Shown one piece after another: positions 6,699 to 14,395 of a stretch of DNA of 64,000 nucleotides. Every line of letters starts with the position of its first letter. Position 1 is the stretch's first letter. The position numbers and the translations under genes are program-made. Source of the stretch: a virus; IMG/VR virus record IMGVR_UViG_3300025872_000051, positions 1 through 64,000 of that record; one strand, 5' to 3'. The notes below the pieces were generated by a model that ran no database searches, had not been told where the DNA came from, and was given only the letters and a program-made list of their open reading frames with translations.

Positions 6699-7313
6699 AT
6701 GGAAAATCCTAAGAGATTTTACACTTACGCATATTTGCGTGAAGATGGAACACCTTATTATGTTGGAAAAGGAAGTAAGTATAGAGCATATTATAAAAAA
6801 AGAAATGAAGTAAAACCGCCGAAAGACAAATCTAAAATTATATTTTTAAAGAAAAATTTAAGCGAAGAAGAAGCATTTAAACACGAAATTTATATGATTA
6901 ATGTGTTTGGTAGAAAAGATTTGGGAACGGGTATTTTGCGTAATAAAACTGATGGTGGCGATGGAATATTCAATTTGATAAGAACAAAAGAACATATGGA
7001 TGCTCTACGCAGAGGTAGATTAAGTTATTCTTTTACTGATAAAGTTAAAAATAAAATCAGTAATACCTTAAAGGAAAAAAATATTAAACCACCATCAAGA
7101 AAAGGTATAAAACACAAAGAAGAATATTTCAATAAAAGATGTAAAAAAACATATAAAATTATAAATCCAGATGGAAAAATCTTTATCACAAATAGATTAA
7201 AGAATTTCTGTAAGATCAATAATTTGACTTGTAGTTGTATGTGTGATGTTGCTAATGGAAAATACAAACAATATAAGGGGTGGACAGTTAAAATACTGGA
7301 ACAGAAACCTTGA
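6699..7313 (+). CDS. GIY-YIG homing endonuclease 3
   Basis: A 204-residue nuclease with TYAYLREDGTPYYVGKGSKY at residues 8-27. The NUMOD3 region is reduced. The C-terminal module (IINPDGKIFITNRLKNFCKI...CDVANGKYKQYKGW) is a helix-turn-helix intron-nuclease type repeat that aligns by eye with the C-terminus of the HNH enzyme at 15.6-16.1 kb. ATG 6699 follows the late-promoter leader. It is free-standing between small genes. Confidence 0.9.
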   Translation: MENPKRFYTYAYLREDGTPYYVGKGSKYRAYYKKRNEVKPPKDKSKIIFLKKNLSEEEAFKHEIYMINVFGRKDLGTGILRNKTDGGDGIFNLIRTKEHMDALRRGRLSYSFTDKVKNKISNTLKEKNIKPPSRKGIKHKEEYFNKRCKKTYKIINPDGKIFITNRLKNFCKINNLTCSCMCDVANGKYKQYKGWTVKILEQKP

Positions 7314-7361
7314 CTTTTGCTTGATTTTTTCTTATAGTGTCTTTGTTGAGTAAAACTTAGT

Positions 7362-7646
7362 TTGGAACTTCCACCTCTACCTTATTCTGCCCCCGATGGA
7401 TATTATTATGAATGTGAAGAATTCAAGAGGAATGTTGTTCGTATTTGGTTATGCAACACTCATAAGTTTGACTACAATAATGGTGCTCCAACGAAAACAA
7501 TTCATTCATTTTATAACACCAAAACCAGAGAATACTTTGCCCCAATCAATAGTAAGACCATCGGTGTTCGTGTAAATATTAAAGATACACGAAATTATAC
7601 AACGATGCCGATTAAACAATCTCCATTAGATAAGTTTTTCGTATGA
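7362..7646 (+). CDS. Hypothetical protein, paralog of the 14.4-kb protein, TTG start
   Basis: A 94-residue protein from TTG 7362; an in-frame TGA at 7347 and no ATG leave little choice. APDGYYYECEEFKRNVVRIW...TIHSFYNTKTREYFAPINS matches the pattern of the 117-residue protein at 14396 (APDGYFYELDSSGRKYHKIW...SIHAFIDKKTGSVLKPAS), which has about 30 more N-terminal residues. The shorter form follows homing endonuclease 3 and may be 5'-truncated. A TTGACT...TATAGT promoter-like pair is at about 7311-7340. Confidence 0.6.
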   Translation: MELPPLPYSAPDGYYYECEEFKRNVVRIWLCNTHKFDYNNGAPTKTIHSFYNTKTREYFAPINSKTIGVRVNIKDTRNYTTMPIKQSPLDKFFV

Positions 7647-7822
7647 TTTTCTCTGAAGGCACAGCAGTCATCTACAAAGAAATGTGTGGTGTGATTGATT
7701 TTGTATGTGACCACTATGTGGTTATACAACTTCCAGCACATCCTAATCGCAACTCTCCGAGATTGTTGGTATTCAGAGAATATTATAAGAATATTACAAT
7801 ACAAAAAGCATCAACTAAATGA
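7643..7822 (+). CDS. Small hypothetical protein
   Basis: A 59-residue protein, probably mostly beta (MIFSEGTAVIYKEMCGVIDF...). ATG 7643 overlaps the previous stop. The pattern is familiar from cyanophages. Function unknown. Confidence 0.6.
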   Translation: MIFSEGTAVIYKEMCGVIDFVCDHYVVIQLPAHPNRNSPRLLVFREYYKNITIQKASTK

Positions 7823-8034
7823 AACAAAAGAAAACTGTTTGGAGGTTAATAGCAAAATCTCTTGGGGAAAAATCAGGTAAAAATGATGCAGAGGCGGATA
7901 GGATTGCTCTTATCCGTCTTTTGATGTTTCTTTCTATTTTTATTACAAACGCATTTATTATCTTTAATGCTGTAAGAACTCATATCGTACCAGCAGAACC
8001 TAAACCAGTGAAGTGTATCATTCTAAATACATAA
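7819..8034 (+). CDS. Small membrane protein
   Basis: A 71-residue protein. A basic N-terminus (MKQKKTVWRLIAKSLGEKSG) is followed by one transmembrane segment (LLMFLSIFITNAFIIFNAV). ATGA overlap with the previous gene. A late promoter for the next gene lies within its last codons. Confidence 0.6.
   Translation: MKQKKTVWRLIAKSLGEKSGKNDAEADRIALIRLLMFLSIFITNAFIIFNAVRTHIVPAEPKPVKCIILNT
8023..8029 (+). promoter_or_regulatory. T4-type late promoter
   Basis: CTAAATA, 20 bases before the start codon of the internal-protein-like gene at 8049. This matches the cyanophage variant of the T4 late promoter. Confidence 0.6.
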
Positions 8035-8048
8035 AATACGCTAGACAA

Positions 8049-8459
8049 ATGAGAACTTTTAGAGAGTTTATTCATATTTGCGAAGGAAAGAAAGCACCTC
8101 CTGGTGCAGTAAAGGGAACATATAAAGAGAAAGATGGTGTGAAAACTTATACTCTTGCTCCTTATGAAGGTCCATCGGGACCATTGGGAAGTGAGAAGAA
8201 AGTGATGAAAACTCTTGATAAGCAAGGTGGAATTGGTGGTGGTGCGATTAAGAAAGCAAAGAAGAAAGCGAAGAAAATTGAGAAGATTGAAGAGCAAGAT
8301 CCACATATGACTCCAACAACTTTCAATGTTGTAAAAGCAAGAGAGCAGGCAAAGGGTGGGATTCAACATAGAAAACACGTTCACGGAGAACTTGCAAGAG
8401 AAGCAGGGGCACAACAAGCAGCAAAACAAGCAAGAATTAAAGCTATTATGAGTCGCTAA
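8049..8459 (+). CDS. Basic protein with T4 internal-protein-like capsid-targeting N-terminus
   Basis: A 136-residue, strongly basic, Gly/Ala/Lys-rich protein. The first residues MRTFREFIHICEG match in spacing and chemistry the T4 internal-protein targeting peptide (MKTYQEFIAE, cut by prohead protease gp21 after I/L-x-E before A/G). Here the cut would be ICE/G. The inference is that it is packaged in the prohead and possibly injected with the DNA. ATG 8049 is chosen over an upstream in-frame ATG (8013) because the upstream start is before the late promoter and the paralog at 9082 begins the same way. The body has AIKKAKKKAKKIEKIEEQ. Confidence 0.7.
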   Translation: MRTFREFIHICEGKKAPPGAVKGTYKEKDGVKTYTLAPYEGPSGPLGSEKKVMKTLDKQGGIGGGAIKKAKKKAKKIEKIEEQDPHMTPTTFNVVKAREQAKGGIQHRKHVHGELAREAGAQQAAKQARIKAIMSR

Positions 8460-8460
8460 T

Positions 8461-8494
8461 AAAATAGCTCACCTCCAAAGTGTCCTAATAATGT
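8461..8494 (+). repeat. 35-base intergenic element, copy 1
   Basis: CTCACCTCCAAAGTGTCC followed by TAATAAT. It begins right after the stop of the internal-protein-like gene; the next start codon is 8511. Confidence 0.85.
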
Positions 8495-8510
8495 AAGCAA
8501 CCATTCTTAG

Positions 8511-8648
8511 ATGGATCCTTTCAACGACAACTATCAAATTGAAGAGGAAGGTTACTTCAACTTTGTTGATGAAGATGACATCTTTATTGATGAAGAGTTT
8601 GATGACCAATCCTTCAACGAATACCTCAACTCTACGCAAGATTTCTGA
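8511..8648 (+). CDS. Small very acidic protein
   Basis: A 45-residue protein composed largely of Asp, Glu, Phe and Asn (NFVDEDDIFIDEEFDD). A DNA-mimic role is conceivable but there is no direct evidence. It follows intergenic element copy 1 and ends in the TGATTATG junction. Confidence 0.55.
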   Translation: MDPFNDNYQIEEEGYFNFVDEDDIFIDEEFDDQSFNEYLNSTQDF

Positions 8649-8650
8649 TT

Positions 8651-8839
8651 ATGACGCCCGAAACTTATACTTTCAGTGGTGATGCTGTTACCTTCCTTGG
8701 TTTGGTTGGTGTTGCTTCAACGCTTCTTATTGTTGTTACTTCTTTCCGTAGGTTCTTCAATAGTCCTTACAATGTTCGTGTGACACCTAAACAAGTGACC
8801 ACCGAACCTACCACTGAAACCGAAACTCCTGTATCCTGA
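8651..8839 (+). CDS. Small membrane protein
   Basis: A 62-residue protein with one transmembrane segment (VTFLGLVGVASTLLIVVTSF) and a Thr/Glu/Pro-rich tail. It starts in the TGATTATG junction. Function unknown. Confidence 0.6.
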   Translation: MTPETYTFSGDAVTFLGLVGVASTLLIVVTSFRRFFNSPYNVRVTPKQVTTEPTTETETPVS

Positions 8840-8843
8840 ACAA

Positions 8844-9056
8844 ATGACTGAAACTGTGAACGTGCTGCCTCATCTGAACGAACTCAAAGAGATTTGGCGC
8901 AAGCAAGATTTCACCTTTACTAAACAACAACAGGAGGAATACGACCTTTTGCTTGCTGCACGTCGTGAACGTGTGAAATACTTTTACGATAATGATATGG
9001 TGTGTAAGATTAGTAAATCTGCTCAAGATAAACTTCGTGATGCTGAAGATAACTAA
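8844..9056 (+). CDS. Small hypothetical protein
   Basis: A 70-residue helical, charged protein (IWRKQDFTFTKQQQEEYDLL). A late promoter CTAAATA overlaps its stop. Function unknown. Confidence 0.6.
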   Translation: MTETVNVLPHLNELKEIWRKQDFTFTKQQQEEYDLLLAARRERVKYFYDNDMVCKISKSAQDKLRDAEDN

Positions 9057-9059
9057 ATA
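9053..9059 (+). promoter_or_regulatory. T4-type late promoter
   Basis: CTAAATA, overlapping the stop codon of the previous gene and 23 bases before the second internal-protein-like start (9082). Confidence 0.6.
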
Positions 9060-9081
9060 CTAGAAAAGTGTTTAGATGACG

Positions 9082-9735
9082 ATGAAGACCTTTCAGGAGT
9101 TTATGTCTATTTGCGAAGCGTCTGATGCTGATGCTGCCAAGCAACTTGGTTGGGGTGGTGGCGCCTCAATTAAGAAAACTGGAGAAGGTGGAAGAATCGG
9201 AAGAGAGCGTAAAAAGACAACTCCCGAAAGGCGTCGTATGAGAGCAGTCGGTGGGGGTAAAATGGAACCCGTTGACTATAAACCACGCAAGGATATTGGT
9301 CAGCAAAGAACAGCATCTGAGCGCCAACAACAACCAGAACAAGAGCGTGGAAGTGCTGAAGTAAAGCAATCTTATGCTGAAAAGGTAAAAGCAGAACGTA
9401 GAGCAGCAGCGCAAGCAAGAATTGCTGCTAAGAAAGGTGGTGGAGAAGCACCATCAGCAGCAAAACCAAAGGCAAAGGAAGCATCAGCAACTGCAACAAA
9501 ACTTTTATCTAAAAAGAAAGAAGAAAAACCAGCGCATCCTGACTATAAACCTCAGCAAGCGTCTGGTATGACTAGAGCAGAAAGAGATAGAGCAAGAAAT
9601 AAGGCAAAAAGTGAAATGCTAAAGCAAAGAAAAGCAAAACTCTTCGCAGATTTTAAGGAAACTCACGGTCGTTCACCAACTGCAAAAGAAAGAACTAAGT
9701 TGCTTGGTTTAGCTCATCAATCAATGAAAGGTTGA
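9082..9735 (+). CDS. Basic Ala/Lys-rich protein with internal-protein-like N-terminus
   Basis: A 217-residue protein, very rich in Lys, Arg, Ala, Gln and Glu. MKTFQEFMSICEASDADA at the start closely resembles the T4 internal-protein targeting peptide (MKTYQEFIAE/A) with a candidate prohead-protease site ICE/A. It is a paralog in N-terminus of the protein at 8049. The remainder is low-complexity (ARNKAKSEMLKQRKAKLFAD), as expected for a DNA-associated core protein. An ATG at 9076 gives two extra residues; 9082 is preferred by homology. A late promoter precedes it. Confidence 0.7.
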   Translation: MKTFQEFMSICEASDADAAKQLGWGGGASIKKTGEGGRIGRERKKTTPERRRMRAVGGGKMEPVDYKPRKDIGQQRTASERQQQPEQERGSAEVKQSYAEKVKAERRAAAQARIAAKKGGGEAPSAAKPKAKEASATATKLLSKKKEEKPAHPDYKPQQASGMTRAERDRARNKAKSEMLKQRKAKLFADFKETHGRSPTAKERTKLLGLAHQSMKG

Positions 9736-9742
9736 TTGAATT

Positions 9743-9776
9743 AAAATATCTCACCTCCAAAGTGTCCCTATAGTAT
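9743..9776 (+). repeat. 35-base intergenic element, copy 2
   Basis: CTCACCTCCAAAGTGTCC followed by TATAGTATAGG. The next start codon is 9792. Confidence 0.85.
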
Positions 9777-9791
9777 AGGCACAACCACATT

Positions 9792-9989
9792 ATGAACCGA
9801 ATTGAAATCCAAAGAGCACTTTATGATGCTCGCAATGAGTATCTGAAGGCAAAGAAATCTGTAGAGTTCTGGACTCGTGAGATTGCTTTCCTGAAAGAAT
9901 GTGAGGATAATCTGGACAAACCTGCTGATTGGTTGTATAATGAAATGTTTGGTGATACTCCTATCGCTGAAGAAGTTTACGGAGGTTGA
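9792..9989 (+). CDS. Small helical hypothetical protein
   Basis: A 65-residue protein (MNRIEIQRALYDARNEYLKA..., then WTREIAFLKECEDNL). It follows intergenic element copy 2. The stop overlaps the next ATG. Function unknown. Confidence 0.6.
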   Translation: MNRIEIQRALYDARNEYLKAKKSVEFWTREIAFLKECEDNLDKPADWLYNEMFGDTPIAEEVYGG

Positions 9990-10306
9990 TGATGGCAACT
10001 TGGAGAGCAGAAGTATTTGTCAACTCACAAGTTGGCAGGATTACAACGGAAGTAGAGGCAGCAACTGCATCTGGAGCACAGCAACAGATTTATGCTAAGC
10101 ACGGAAATGTTCAGCAGATTGTTAATCTTCGCCAAGTAAGTTCTGGTGGTGGAGGTTCTTCATTCAGTTCTGGAGATACTGAAGGACTTGTGTGGTTGCT
10201 TGGAATTGGATTTGTACTCTATTTGCTTGTAACTTACTGGTATATTGCTATTCCTGTCGCAGTTGTTCTTGGTATTCTCCTTTTTATGGGAATGTCAGAG
10301 GATTAA
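9989..10306 (+). CDS. Membrane protein with Gly/Ser linker
   Basis: A 105-residue protein. The N-terminal ~50 residues are soluble (WRAEVFVNSQVGRITTEVEA), then a Gly/Ser stretch (SSGGGGSSFSSG), then two hydrophobic segments (LVWLLGIGFVLYLLVTYWY, IAIPVAVVLGILLFMG). It probably sits in the host membrane. ATG 9989 overlaps the previous stop. ATG 9992 is also possible. Confidence 0.65.
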   Translation: MMATWRAEVFVNSQVGRITTEVEAATASGAQQQIYAKHGNVQQIVNLRQVSSGGGGSSFSSGDTEGLVWLLGIGFVLYLLVTYWYIAIPVAVVLGILLFMGMSED

Positions 10307-10340
10307 AATAGCTCACCTCCAAAGTGTCCTAATACTAGAT
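10304..10340 (+). repeat. 35-base intergenic element, copy 3
   Basis: CTCACCTCCAAAGTGTCC followed by TAATACTAGATA. It ends one base before the helicase start codon at 10342. Confidence 0.85.
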
Positions 10341-10341
10341 A

Positions 10342-11583
10342 ATGCAACTTATGAACATTCAACTCCGTCCCCATCAAGAACGTGGCGTTGCTGCTATGCA
10401 ACAGCATAACAAAGGTCAAATCATTGTTCCTACTGGTGGTGGAAAGACGCTCAAGATGATCTATGATGCTCTGCGCGAGTTTCAATCTGAAACTCCTCAG
10501 ACCATTGTTGTAGTCGCTCCGCGTATTCTTCTTGCTGAGCAACTCTCTGCTGAGTTTCTGGAGTTTATTACTAACGCTAAGGTTTTTCACGTTCACAGTG
10601 GTGAGACGCATCACGAAAGTTCTACTCGTCCCCGTGAGATTTACAACTGGGTTAATGCTAATGCCGACAATCACAAACTGATTGTAACCACCTACAACTC
10701 TCTGTCACGTCTTCAAGTGGCACAGATTGATGTGGATACCATCTACTTTGACGAAGCACATAACAGCGTTCAGCGTCACTTTTTCCCTGCGACTGAGCAC
10801 TTCTCTGCTAACGCACGACGCTGCTATTTCTTCACTGCTACCCCCAAACATTCTCTTGCTGTGGGTAAACCTGGAATGAATGATGTTGCTGTTTATGGTC
10901 AGGTCATCTGCAAAGTTCCTGCTCCTGAACTTGTTGAAGGTGGTTACATTGTGCCCCCTAAAGTTATCGTCAAGCAACTGCCGATGGTAACTGGAAAGCA
11001 GACCAACTATGACCGCGATGCAGAGAACCTGCTGGAAACGATTGATGAGAACAGCGTCGGTAAGATCCTGATCTGTGCTAAGGCAACCAAGCAAATCGTT
11101 TCGCTTGTGTCTGAAACTGATTTCTGCTCTGAACTAGAGGATCGCGGTTACTCTTGGATGTATATCACCTCCAAGACGGGTGCTATCATTGATGGTCAGA
11201 AAGTGAACCGCGAGGTATTCTTTGACACCCTATCTGCTTGGGGTAAGGATAACGACAAGAAGTTCGTTGTTCTACACCATAGCATCCTCGCTGAGGGTAT
11301 CAACGTCAGCGGTCTGGAAGCGGTACTCTTCCTTCGCAATATGGACTTCATTGGTATCTCTCAGACCATCGGACGTTGCATCCGTTTGCATCACGATGAT
11401 GCGAAAGGTATGCGCGATGGACGTATCCAACCTGGCAACCTTGCTCAGTATAGCAAATCGTTCGGTCTGGTTTGTGTACCTGTGTACTCTAAGGTTGGTA
11501 TCAGCACCGCCCGTGCAGTTCAGTCGGTTGTTGATACGATTTTCCAGAAGGGGGAACCTGCCGTGTCGGTGGTTCGCAGGTGA
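10342..11583 (+). CDS. SF2 DEAH-type helicase
   Basis: A 413-residue ATP-dependent DNA/RNA translocase of the Res/UvsW-like superfamily 2 type. Visible motifs in order: Q-like LRPHQERGVAAM, Walker A PTGGGKT (~residues 32-38), Ia VVVAPRILLAEQ, DEAH (~137), motif III FTATP, and motif VI QTIGRCIR near the C-terminal third. It is shorter than T4 UvsW and has no extra nuclease domain. It begins directly after intergenic element copy 3, and its codon use is more GC-rich than the late genes. Neighbours are an endonuclease VII-like protein and a DNA methyltransferase. Confidence 0.85.
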   Translation: MQLMNIQLRPHQERGVAAMQQHNKGQIIVPTGGGKTLKMIYDALREFQSETPQTIVVVAPRILLAEQLSAEFLEFITNAKVFHVHSGETHHESSTRPREIYNWVNANADNHKLIVTTYNSLSRLQVAQIDVDTIYFDEAHNSVQRHFFPATEHFSANARRCYFFTATPKHSLAVGKPGMNDVAVYGQVICKVPAPELVEGGYIVPPKVIVKQLPMVTGKQTNYDRDAENLLETIDENSVGKILICAKATKQIVSLVSETDFCSELEDRGYSWMYITSKTGAIIDGQKVNREVFFDTLSAWGKDNDKKFVVLHHSILAEGINVSGLEAVLFLRNMDFIGISQTIGRCIRLHHDDAKGMRDGRIQPGNLAQYSKSFGLVCVPVYSKVGISTARAVQSVVDTIFQKGEPAVSVVRR

Positions 11584-11587
11584 GACC

Positions 11588-11697
11588 CGCTGAGAACCCA
11601 GTCCCCATCAGGGTTCAAACCCTGATTTTTCTGTAATTTCACCACAACCGACCTAGAACCCATCCGCCGCAACCAAATCAACGATTTTTTCAAAAGT
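11588..11697 (+). repeat. 110-base duplicated noncoding element, copy A
   Basis: This aligns without gaps over 110 bases with 19246-19355, with about 70% identity counted by hand. The best-kept blocks are the start CGCTGAGAACC, CCTGATTTTTCTG, AATTTCACC and AACGATTTTTTC. This copy has a perfect hairpin ATCAGGGT-TCAA-ACCCTGAT followed by TTTTTCT, so it may end the helicase transcript. Confidence 0.7.
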
Positions 11698-11700
11698 GTA

Positions 11701-12231
11701 ATGAACAACGAAACTTTTCTATGTCCTTGTTGTAGTTCTGAGAAAACATCAGACCATTTTGTGCTATCAGGCAGAAAGTTTCCTCTCATTTCAGTATGCA
11801 ATGAGTGTTCTGATGAGCACTTCGTTGAGAAGGTTGATTGCACTTGTTCCGTATGCAAAAGGAAACTACCTCACACCTATTTTCAACACTATCGCACAAG
11901 ATTCAAGAAGAATGGTATGCGATTGCGAGTAAATACAAATTGTAAGGATTGCTCACGGAAAGAAAGTTCTATCGTTTCTAAACTCAAGAGGGACAATCCT
12001 CCACCATCTTACTTGACTTCCTGCCCACAATGTAGTAAAGTTTGTTATGAAAAGGTAGAGGACATTCCTGAGGGTGTTGATGGTACAAATGGACCTTGGC
12101 AATGTGACCACGATCATAAAACAAAACAGTTTCGTGGATATTTGTGCAAGCGTTGCAATACAGGAACTGGACTAATCGGTGATAATGTAGAATACTTCCA
12201 AATTGCATTAGAGAATAAAAAAGAACGATGA
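11701..12231 (+). CDS. Endonuclease VII-like HNH nuclease with zinc fingers
   Basis: A 176-residue protein. The C-terminal part has the recombination endonuclease VII signature WQCDHDHKTKQFRGYLCKRCN (catalytic DHDH...N/C block). Several CxxC pairs (CPCC, CNEC, CSVC, CKDC, CPQC) precede it, more than in T4 gp49. It may cut branched DNA, or act as a zinc-finger HNH nuclease of homing or restriction type. It starts right after the duplicated noncoding element and overlaps the methyltransferase by an ATGA junction. Confidence 0.75.
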   Translation: MNNETFLCPCCSSEKTSDHFVLSGRKFPLISVCNECSDEHFVEKVDCTCSVCKRKLPHTYFQHYRTRFKKNGMRLRVNTNCKDCSRKESSIVSKLKRDNPPPSYLTSCPQCSKVCYEKVEDIPEGVDGTNGPWQCDHDHKTKQFRGYLCKRCNTGTGLIGDNVEYFQIALENKKER

Positions 12232-13073
12232 ATCTCAATCAAATTATTACATCTGATAACGTTGAGTATCTAAAAACTCTTCCTGATGAATGTATTGATT
12301 TGATTGTAACTTCCCCTCCCTATGATGAACTCAGAGATTACAATGGATATACTCTAGACCTTCACAGTTTGGGTGAGCAACTTCTTCGCGTCTTGAAGGA
12401 TGGTGGAATCTGTGTGATGGTAATACAAGATTCTACGAAAGATTTTGCTAAATCTCTAACGTCATTTCGCACGATTGTTGATTGGTGCGATAACATTGGA
12501 TTTCGTTTGTTTGAGTGCAACATATATCACAGACAAGGAACTGAGGGTGCTTGGTGGACTAAAAGGTTTAGAGTGGATCATGAATATATGCCCATATTCT
12601 TGAAGGGTAGGAGACCACAATACTTTGACAAAGAGAATATCAAAATACCATCAAAGCACGCCAATAAGGTTATGACTGGTGCTAACATTCGCACTAAAAA
12701 TGGTAAAACTGGTTCTCGCAAAGTTAAAATCAATCCAACAAAATGCCCAGGAACTGTGATGACATTTGGTAATACTTGTGGTGGAGAAAGTAAGTTAAAA
12801 AGTCAGCATCCCGCAGTATTTCCCAATATGTTAGCGTATGATATGATAGAATGTTTCTGTCCACCAAACGGTGTGGTTCTTGATCCATTCAATGGAAGCG
12901 GCACTACAACTCTAGCAGCAAAGTGTCTAGGTAGAAACTATATTGGAATAGACATTTCTGAAGAGTATTGTAACATTGCTGTTCAGAGATTGCACACTGA
13001 AACGATAACCAGAAAAAAGGTAGAAACTACAAATCAACTTATAGGATTGGAGCAATTTATTAGTTATGATTGA
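12228..13073 (+). CDS. DNA methyltransferase, N4-cytosine (TSPPY) type
   Basis: A 281-residue beta-class amino-methyltransferase. The catalytic motif TSPPY is at residues 28-32, and the AdoMet-binding motif DPFNGSGTT lies near residue 217, in the order expected for class beta. TSPPY is usual for N4-methylcytosine, but some members methylate adenine. It overlaps the endonuclease VII-like gene, so the two are probably co-translated and may act on the same DNA. Confidence 0.85.
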   Translation: MNLNQIITSDNVEYLKTLPDECIDLIVTSPPYDELRDYNGYTLDLHSLGEQLLRVLKDGGICVMVIQDSTKDFAKSLTSFRTIVDWCDNIGFRLFECNIYHRQGTEGAWWTKRFRVDHEYMPIFLKGRRPQYFDKENIKIPSKHANKVMTGANIRTKNGKTGSRKVKINPTKCPGTVMTFGNTCGGESKLKSQHPAVFPNMLAYDMIECFCPPNGVVLDPFNGSGTTTLAAKCLGRNYIGIDISEEYCNIAVQRLHTETITRKKVETTNQLIGLEQFISYD

Positions 13074-13242
13074 AGGATTCATTATTGGTAAAGGTGACTA
13101 TGCTGCCGTTCCTTTCGGTGAGCAACTGATGATAATCTATCAGGGTGAGCAACTCAAAGTATGCAAGACCGAAGCATCAGCACGAAAGTTTATTGTGGAT
13201 CATAAAAAGGGTAAATCCCAGGCACAACTTCCTATAGAATAA
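13066..13242 (+). CDS. Small hypothetical protein
   Basis: A 58-residue protein (MIEGFIIGKGDYAAVPFGEQ..., basic tail). It overlaps the methyltransferase end by 8 bases. Function unknown. Confidence 0.6.
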   Translation: MIEGFIIGKGDYAAVPFGEQLMIIYQGEQLKVCKTEASARKFIVDHKKGKSQAQLPIE

Positions 13243-13275
13243 AATAGCTCACCTCCAAAGTGTCCTAATAGTATG
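13241..13275 (+). repeat. 35-base intergenic element, copy 4
   Basis: CTCACCTCCAAAGTGTCC followed by TAATAGTATG; the final ATG is the start codon of the next gene (13273). Confidence 0.85.
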
Positions 13276-14196
13276 ACGACCAAACAAATGCAGAACAAAC
13301 ATCTAGAGCACCCTGAAGATTGTATCCTGACTGGTGATCTGTCAGTTCTGGATTGGTTCTCTGAATCTGATAGTTCTATCAGCATCAAGATGGATGGTGC
13401 TCCTGCTATTGTGTGGGGAACAAATCCTCAGAATGGTAAGTTTTTTGTTTGTACAAAAGCAGCATTTAACAAGCAAAAGATTCGTCTTTGCTATAATGAG
13501 GATGACATCTTCACACATTTCGGTGGACAACCTCGCGTAACGCAAATCCTCATTTTCTGTCTGGATTTCCTTCCTCGCACTAATCAAGTGTTGCAAGGTG
13601 ATTGGATTGGTTTCGGCAGTGGGTTGGATACATTTACTCCGAACACGATTACCTACAAGTTTCCTGCACCAGTTCGTCAGGATATTATCATTGCACCTCA
13701 CACAATCTACAGCGGTGCTGATGATATTCGTGAGATGACTGCTGCTCCTTTGATGAGCAAACTCATCAGCACTAAGCATTGTCTTTTCGTGCAACCTCAG
13801 GTCTCTCTTAATCCTTTCCGTGAGGATTTGGAGGATGTGTGTAACTTTGCAAAGCAAATGTCTACGCTGTGTGAGTTTGTGAGCGACAAGAAAGCATCAC
13901 AAATTAAAAAAGAGATCAACGCTTGCATCCGTGAGCAAAAGGTCATTGATGAGGATGAAATTGCAGAAAAATGTGATTGTGATGTGAATGTCCTGCGTCT
14001 TTGGAAGTTGGTTAAATCTATCAAGGATGATTTGTTCCTGTTCATTCACGAAGAGGATGACATTGAGTGTTACATTCACGATGAGCAATCATTCCACGAA
14101 GGTTATGTGATTTCCAACAAGTATGGGACACTTAAAGTAGTGGACCGCGAAGTATTCTCTCACGCCAACTTCACCGTCAGCAAGAATTGGGGTTGA
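13273..14196 (+). CDS. KxDG nucleotidyltransferase-like protein
   Basis: A 307-residue protein. ISIKMDGAPAIVWG (K39-M-D-G42) matches motif I of the covalent nucleotidyltransferases (DNA/RNA ligases, capping enzymes). EGYVISNKYGTLKVV near the C-terminus (E276, K288) matches motifs IV and V. VLQGDWIGFG could be motif III. The middle contains a charged helical insertion. It looks like the DUF6267-type proteins of T4-like phages; whether it seals, adenylates or only binds nucleic acid is unknown. The start ATG is the last codon of intergenic element copy 4; an in-frame ATG at 13288 is the alternative. Confidence 0.65.
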   Translation: MTTKQMQNKHLEHPEDCILTGDLSVLDWFSESDSSISIKMDGAPAIVWGTNPQNGKFFVCTKAAFNKQKIRLCYNEDDIFTHFGGQPRVTQILIFCLDFLPRTNQVLQGDWIGFGSGLDTFTPNTITYKFPAPVRQDIIIAPHTIYSGADDIREMTAAPLMSKLISTKHCLFVQPQVSLNPFREDLEDVCNFAKQMSTLCEFVSDKKASQIKKEINACIREQKVIDEDEIAEKCDCDVNVLRLWKLVKSIKDDLFLFIHEEDDIECYIHDEQSFHEGYVISNKYGTLKVVDREVFSHANFTVSKNWG

Positions 14197-14199
14197 GAT

Positions 14200-14234
14200 A
14201 AAATAGCTCACCTCTAAAGTGTCCTAGTAGTATG
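14200..14234 (+). repeat. 35-base intergenic element, copy 5
   Basis: CTCACCTCTAAAGTGTCC followed by TAGTAGTATG; the ATG (14232) starts the next gene. Confidence 0.85.
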
Positions 14235-14393
14235 AGCACAACCAAAATGACTGAAACTGATCTCCTCACTCTCCGTGAGCAACTTCAGGAAGATTTGATG
14301 TCTTGGCGTGATGTAAATGATCTGCCCGAGTTTGTTGATGAAGAACTCTGCGACATCGTTGTTTATGCTTTCTCCAAGTTCCTGAATAAGTGA
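14232..14393 (+). CDS. Small acidic hypothetical protein
   Basis: A 53-residue protein (MSTTKMTETDLLTLREQLQE...). The start is within intergenic element copy 5; ATG 14247 in frame is the alternative. It ends in the TGATTATG junction. Confidence 0.6.
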   Translation: MSTTKMTETDLLTLREQLQEDLMSWRDVNDLPEFVDEELCDIVVYAFSKFLNK

Positions 14394-14395
14394 TT

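Noticed and set aside
10303-11094. Minus-strand open frames opposite the helicase (and similar ones opposite many genes)
   Set aside because: They mirror the coding frame of the opposite strand, lack promoters and ribosome-binding sites, and show no protein-like motifs.
11605-11632. tRNA T-arm-like sequence (CAGGGTTCAAACCCTG)
   Set aside because: No acceptor, D or anticodon arm can be formed around it, and the second copy of the element at 19.2 kb loses the arm. It reads better as a terminator-like hairpin.
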